Positions 14,175 through 16,218 of a stretch of DNA of 16,218 nt are shown one piece after another. How positions within the stretch are numbered: the first letter of the stretch is position 1; every line of letters begins with the position of its first letter. The notes under the pieces are model-generated. The model was not told where the DNA came from. It saw nothing but the letters and a program-made list of their open reading frames with translations, and searched no databases. Location: contig DAOUET010000124.1 of the NCBI GenBank assembly GCA_034430155.1, forward strand, positions 1 to 16,218. Reading direction: 5' to 3'. A program made the translations under genes and the position numbers. Origin of the DNA: DAOUET01 sp034430155 (lineage in GTDB: Bacteria; Chloroflexota; Anaerolineae; Anaerolineales; UBA4823).

Positions 14175-15260
14175 TCAGGGTGTGCTGCGCTTGGATAGAC
14201 TGCCTAGAATTATCAAAGTAAGGCCAGAGAGGCCTAATACAGCGATAGCGACAAGCAGATAATCTGGACTGCTTTTCCCCACTCCCTCAGAGGTACTGAG
14301 CTGTCCTCCTGAAGCCTCACTGGATCGAGTTTCGGAAGGGGATATTTGAGCAATGGCTAGCGGTTCTTCGGCTGTTTCCGAAAGCGTGATTGGTGTCTGG
14401 GTAATTCGTTTTGCGGTTGGAGAAGCCGTTGGAGATCTGGTAGGGCTCTTTTCTAGAGTTGGCGTCACCGTATCAGTTGCTTCGAGAGTGACCGTCGTCC
14501 TGGTTGCGGGTTTGATAATCAGTTTATCCCCGGGATGGATAAAGGCATTTTCACTTATACCGTTGAGGGCGAGTAGATCGGATAAAGGGATTTTATAAAC
14601 TGCGGCGATGTTCCAAAGGCTTTGCCCTGATCCCACGATATGTATGATGGAACCGTCTGGATTGGGGGTGGCTACTACGATCGGTTCAACAAGCACGGGG
14701 GTCGGTCCAGACGTTCCCACTGGAGATTGCGTGGTGCTGCCGGAAGGTGGGGAAGAATCACTCCCTTGAGAGCCAGCGACATATCCCACATCGATGGTGT
14801 AATATACGCGATTGTCTGAAACCGCCACGCCAGCACCAATATCATTGTATCGAGAGGATATCATCGTTTCCAGATGTAATGCGTCCTGCCACATCTCGTA
14901 AACTGCCTGCTGGGGTGAGAGGTTAATCCCCATAGCGATATTTTCGGAAATGTACACCTGGGCACCCCCGCCATAACCGGCTGCCACGGCGCGATCGTGA
15001 GGGCGAGAGCCACCAGGTCCAGAATGGGTGACGCTACCAGTTTCAAGCATGTAATTGCTATGGGCCTGTGCTGATGCCATCAAGGCGTTGTTCACCTTGT
15101 ATGGCGGTAGACCGTAGGAGGTGCGCAACGCGTTGACTTCACCGATCAAAGCCCAGGCATCACCAGCTTGAGCTGCCCCCTTGCGAACCTGTATTCCCAT
15201 GAACGTTATTGTTATGAGGCAAACTAAGGCGCTGAAAAAGAGCCTACGCATGGCGTCCAA
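14175..15260 (-). CDS. Secreted or membrane-anchored CAP-domain (SCP/PR-1-like) protein with LysM
   Basis: 361 residues from TTG 15260 (AAGAG 6 nt upstream); ATG 15251 gives a three-residue shorter form with a typical signal peptide start (MRRLFFSALVCL). The order is: signal peptide to about residue 31; CAP domain 36-160 with AHSNYM (His67), SENIAM (Glu106) and WQDALHLETMIS (His129); a Ser/Pro linker; one LysM 205-250 (HIVGSGQSLWNIA ... HPGDKLII); a Thr/Pro/Ser-rich stalk 251-330; a hydrophobic helix 334-353 ending SLSKRSTP. It is therefore a surface protein tethered to peptidoglycan through LysM and to the membrane through the tail. CAP domains bind lipids or act on walls; the activity is unproven. 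It converges with the SixA-like gene. Confidence 0.88.
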   Translation of the reverse strand: MDAMRRLFFSALVCLITITFMGIQVRKGAAQAGDAWALIGEVNALRTSYGLPPYKVNNALMASAQAHSNYMLETGSVTHSGPGGSRPHDRAVAAGYGGGAQVYISENIAMGINLSPQQAVYEMWQDALHLETMISSRYNDIGAGVAVSDNRVYYTIDVGYVAGSQGSDSSPPSGSTTQSPVGTSGPTPVLVEPIVVATPNPDGSIIHIVGSGQSLWNIAAVYKIPLSDLLALNGISENAFIHPGDKLIIKPATRTTVTLEATDTVTPTLEKSPTRSPTASPTAKRITQTPITLSETAEEPLAIAQISPSETRSSEASGGQLSTSEGVGKSSPDYLLVAIAVLGLSGLTLIILGSLSKRSTP

Positions 15261-15277
15261 GTATATCTCTTTATAGA

Positions 15278-15304
15278 ATTATAACCAACCGTACTTTTGT
15301 CCAA
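15278..15304 (-). promoter_or_regulatory. Candidate promoter of the CAP-LysM gene
   Basis: On the minus strand there is a perfect TATAAT (15283-15278) with TTGGAC (15304-15299) 15 nt upstream, a short spacing. Transcription would begin about 11 nt before the TTG start, so the leader is very short. Confidence 0.45.
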
Positions 15305-15354
15305 ATTTGATCGGGTTGTACCCCCTGGCGGGTGCCAGCTCAGTGCCTTGGCTA

Positions 15355-15591
15355 TCAGGCTAAGGTCCGTCCCTCACCGATCTTTATAAGGAACCAACGA
15401 CCTTCCTGGGGCTTGAACAAAAGTTCAAAAACGCGCTCCCCAGGGACCATCACCAGAATGTGCCTGCCGTGCTGGTCTTGCCAACGCCGGCCTGTTGATT
15501 CGATCGGATAGGTGTGTGCATTCCAAGTGAAATTCATCGGCGTGATATTCCCTTGGGCATCAAATCGGGCTAACACTTCGACTGCTTCCAT
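15355..15591 (-). CDS. Small conserved-looking protein of unknown function (78 aa)
   Basis: 78 residues with AGGA 7 nt before the ATG. It is rich in aromatic and charged residues: FTWNAHTYPIES, GRRWQDQHGRHILVMVPG and FELLFKPQEGRWFLIKIG form short alternating beta strands. It has no membrane segment. The pattern W-x-G-R-x-Y ... RRW ... VMVPG resembles small beta-rich DUF proteins (DUF6504-like, from memory, uncertain). It lies between the CinA-type gene (44-nt gap) and the CAP gene on the same strand and may be co-transcribed with the former. Confidence 0.65.
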   Translation of the reverse strand: MEAVEVLARFDAQGNITPMNFTWNAHTYPIESTGRRWQDQHGRHILVMVPGERVFELLFKPQEGRWFLIKIGEGRTLA

Positions 15592-15635
15592 TTACTTTTC
15601 CTATATTTTATCTGCAAGTTGGTACTGTGTATAAA

Positions 15636-16115
15636 TCACAATCCGTTTAAATACTCTATCAGCATTTGTAAAACAGATTGGGCGGACTGTTGCTTAATAC
15701 TTAACCGATTTCCTGACCAGTTAAACTGCCAAGCTTCATCCACGTGGTCGGCACTCAGGGCGATCCAGGTCAAACCCACCGGTTTTTCAGGGGTTGCTCC
15801 GCCTGGACCGGCGATACCGGTGACAGACACGCCAATATCGGCTGCCAGGGCATACCGCGCCCCTCGAGCCATCTCAAGTGCTGTCTCCTTGCTCACAGCC
15901 CCGTATTTTTCCATAGTCTCCCAGCGAACGTTTAACAGTCGCACTTTGGAATCGTAGGCATAAGCGATGATGCCACCCATGAAATAAGTAGATGCTCCCG
16001 GCACGTTGGTGATCAGATGGCCGATCAGCCCGCCTGTGCATGACTCTGCTGTGGCCAGCCTTAAACCGCGTTGCCGTAATAAATTACCGACAATTACTTC
16101 GATTGGTTCAGTCAT
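15636..16115 (-). CDS. pncC: CinA C-terminal-domain amidase (nicotinamide-nucleotide amidohydrolase type)
   Basis: 159 residues from ATG 16115; an upstream ATG at 16139 would add eight residues but precedes a TATAAT box. The family motifs are ATAESCTGGLIG (21-32), FMGGIIAYAYDSKVRLL, KYGAVSKETALEMARGAR and DIGVSVTGIAGPGG with KPVG. This stand-alone form corresponds to E. coli PncC, which converts NMN to nicotinate mononucleotide in NAD salvage. The N-terminal CinA pyrophosphatase domain is absent. The TATAAT at 16128-16123 lies only 7 nt before the ATG, so the message may be leaderless. Confidence 0.9.
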   Translation of the reverse strand: MTEPIEVIVGNLLRQRGLRLATAESCTGGLIGHLITNVPGASTYFMGGIIAYAYDSKVRLLNVRWETMEKYGAVSKETALEMARGARYALAADIGVSVTGIAGPGGATPEKPVGLTWIALSADHVDEAWQFNWSGNRLSIKQQSAQSVLQMLIEYLNGL

Positions 16116-16122
16116 TCGGCAT

Positions 16123-16128
16123 ATTATA
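16123..16128 (-). promoter_or_regulatory. -10 box just before the CinA-type gene, possible leaderless start
   Basis: TATAAT on the minus strand ends 7 nt before ATG 16115. No good -35 is seen at the usual distance. If used, transcription would begin at or next to the ATG. Confidence 0.35.
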
Positions 16129-16218
16129 CCTGCAGGCATATAGAGCTGTGGGCTTTACAAATTTGGCTCTCTGGGATTTGCCGTGATGGGGTAGATATGT
16201 GGGGGTGTTTGGGGGGGG

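Noticed and set aside
16190..16218. G-rich end (G5 and G8 runs) as a G-quadruplex or regulatory element
   Set aside because: It lies at the very end of the window and is more likely contig-edge low complexity; it has only two long G-runs plus a GGGG at 16188-16191.

Overview
The window reads as a chromosomal segment of a free-living bacterium, most probably a member of Chloroflexota (Anaerolineae-like). This is an inference from the style of several proteins (a PAS plus metallo-beta-lactamase pair, a CAP-LysM-anchor surface protein, an NAD-epimerase next to a BcsA-like glycosyltransferase) and from the moderate GC content. No rRNA or other marker settles it. There is no phage, CRISPR array or intact insertion sequence. 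Most of the content is housekeeping, and the interest lies in junctions and intergenic regions.

Layout, left to right. 1-1565 (minus): a UDP-sugar epimerase followed by a membrane glycosyltransferase that runs off the window edge, forming a small polysaccharide operon. 1566-2046: a non-coding or small-ORF region with dyads and a promoter. 2047-3138 (plus): a TIM-barrel glycosidase-like protein fused to a SnoaL/NTF2-like domain. 3226-5667 (minus): the A subunit of a type IIA topoisomerase. 6007-7176 (minus): an MBL-fold hydrolase joined to a PAS domain. The join and the PAS start look like two separate lesions in what was a translationally coupled gene pair. 7285-7504 (minus): a tRNA-Val(GAC) with a good promoter, followed by three tandem hairpins of which the last is a canonical intrinsic terminator.

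7567-11225 (minus) is a probable four-gene operon transcribed as rdgB (XTP/dITP pyrophosphatase), a NarX-class histidine kinase with no response regulator beside it, a four-helix membrane protein, and an alpha/beta hydrolase. 11226-11827 is a rich intergenic region: a strong hairpin, a cluster of inverted and direct repeats like an old mobile-element end, a consensus-like promoter, a 39-codon small membrane-peptide ORF with clustered Met codons, and an intrinsic terminator just before metG. It could be a small-protein gene or an attenuating leader of metG. 11828-14120 (plus): metG followed by a SixA-like phosphohistidine phosphatase. 14175-16115 (minus): a CAP-domain/LysM surface protein, a small unknown protein, and a stand-alone CinA/PncC-type amidase. 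The final bases end in G-runs, as at a contig edge.

The most noteworthy observations are: (i) the T7 run at the PAS/MBL junction, where removing one T gives a perfect PAS ending and a stop/start overlap; (ii) the in-frame TAA at codon 4 of the same PAS gene; (iii) the promoter, small ORF and terminator unit in front of metG, with an alternative pairing partner for the terminator arm; (iv) a topoisomerase A subunit with Met at the quinolone-resistance position and no recognisable GyrA box.
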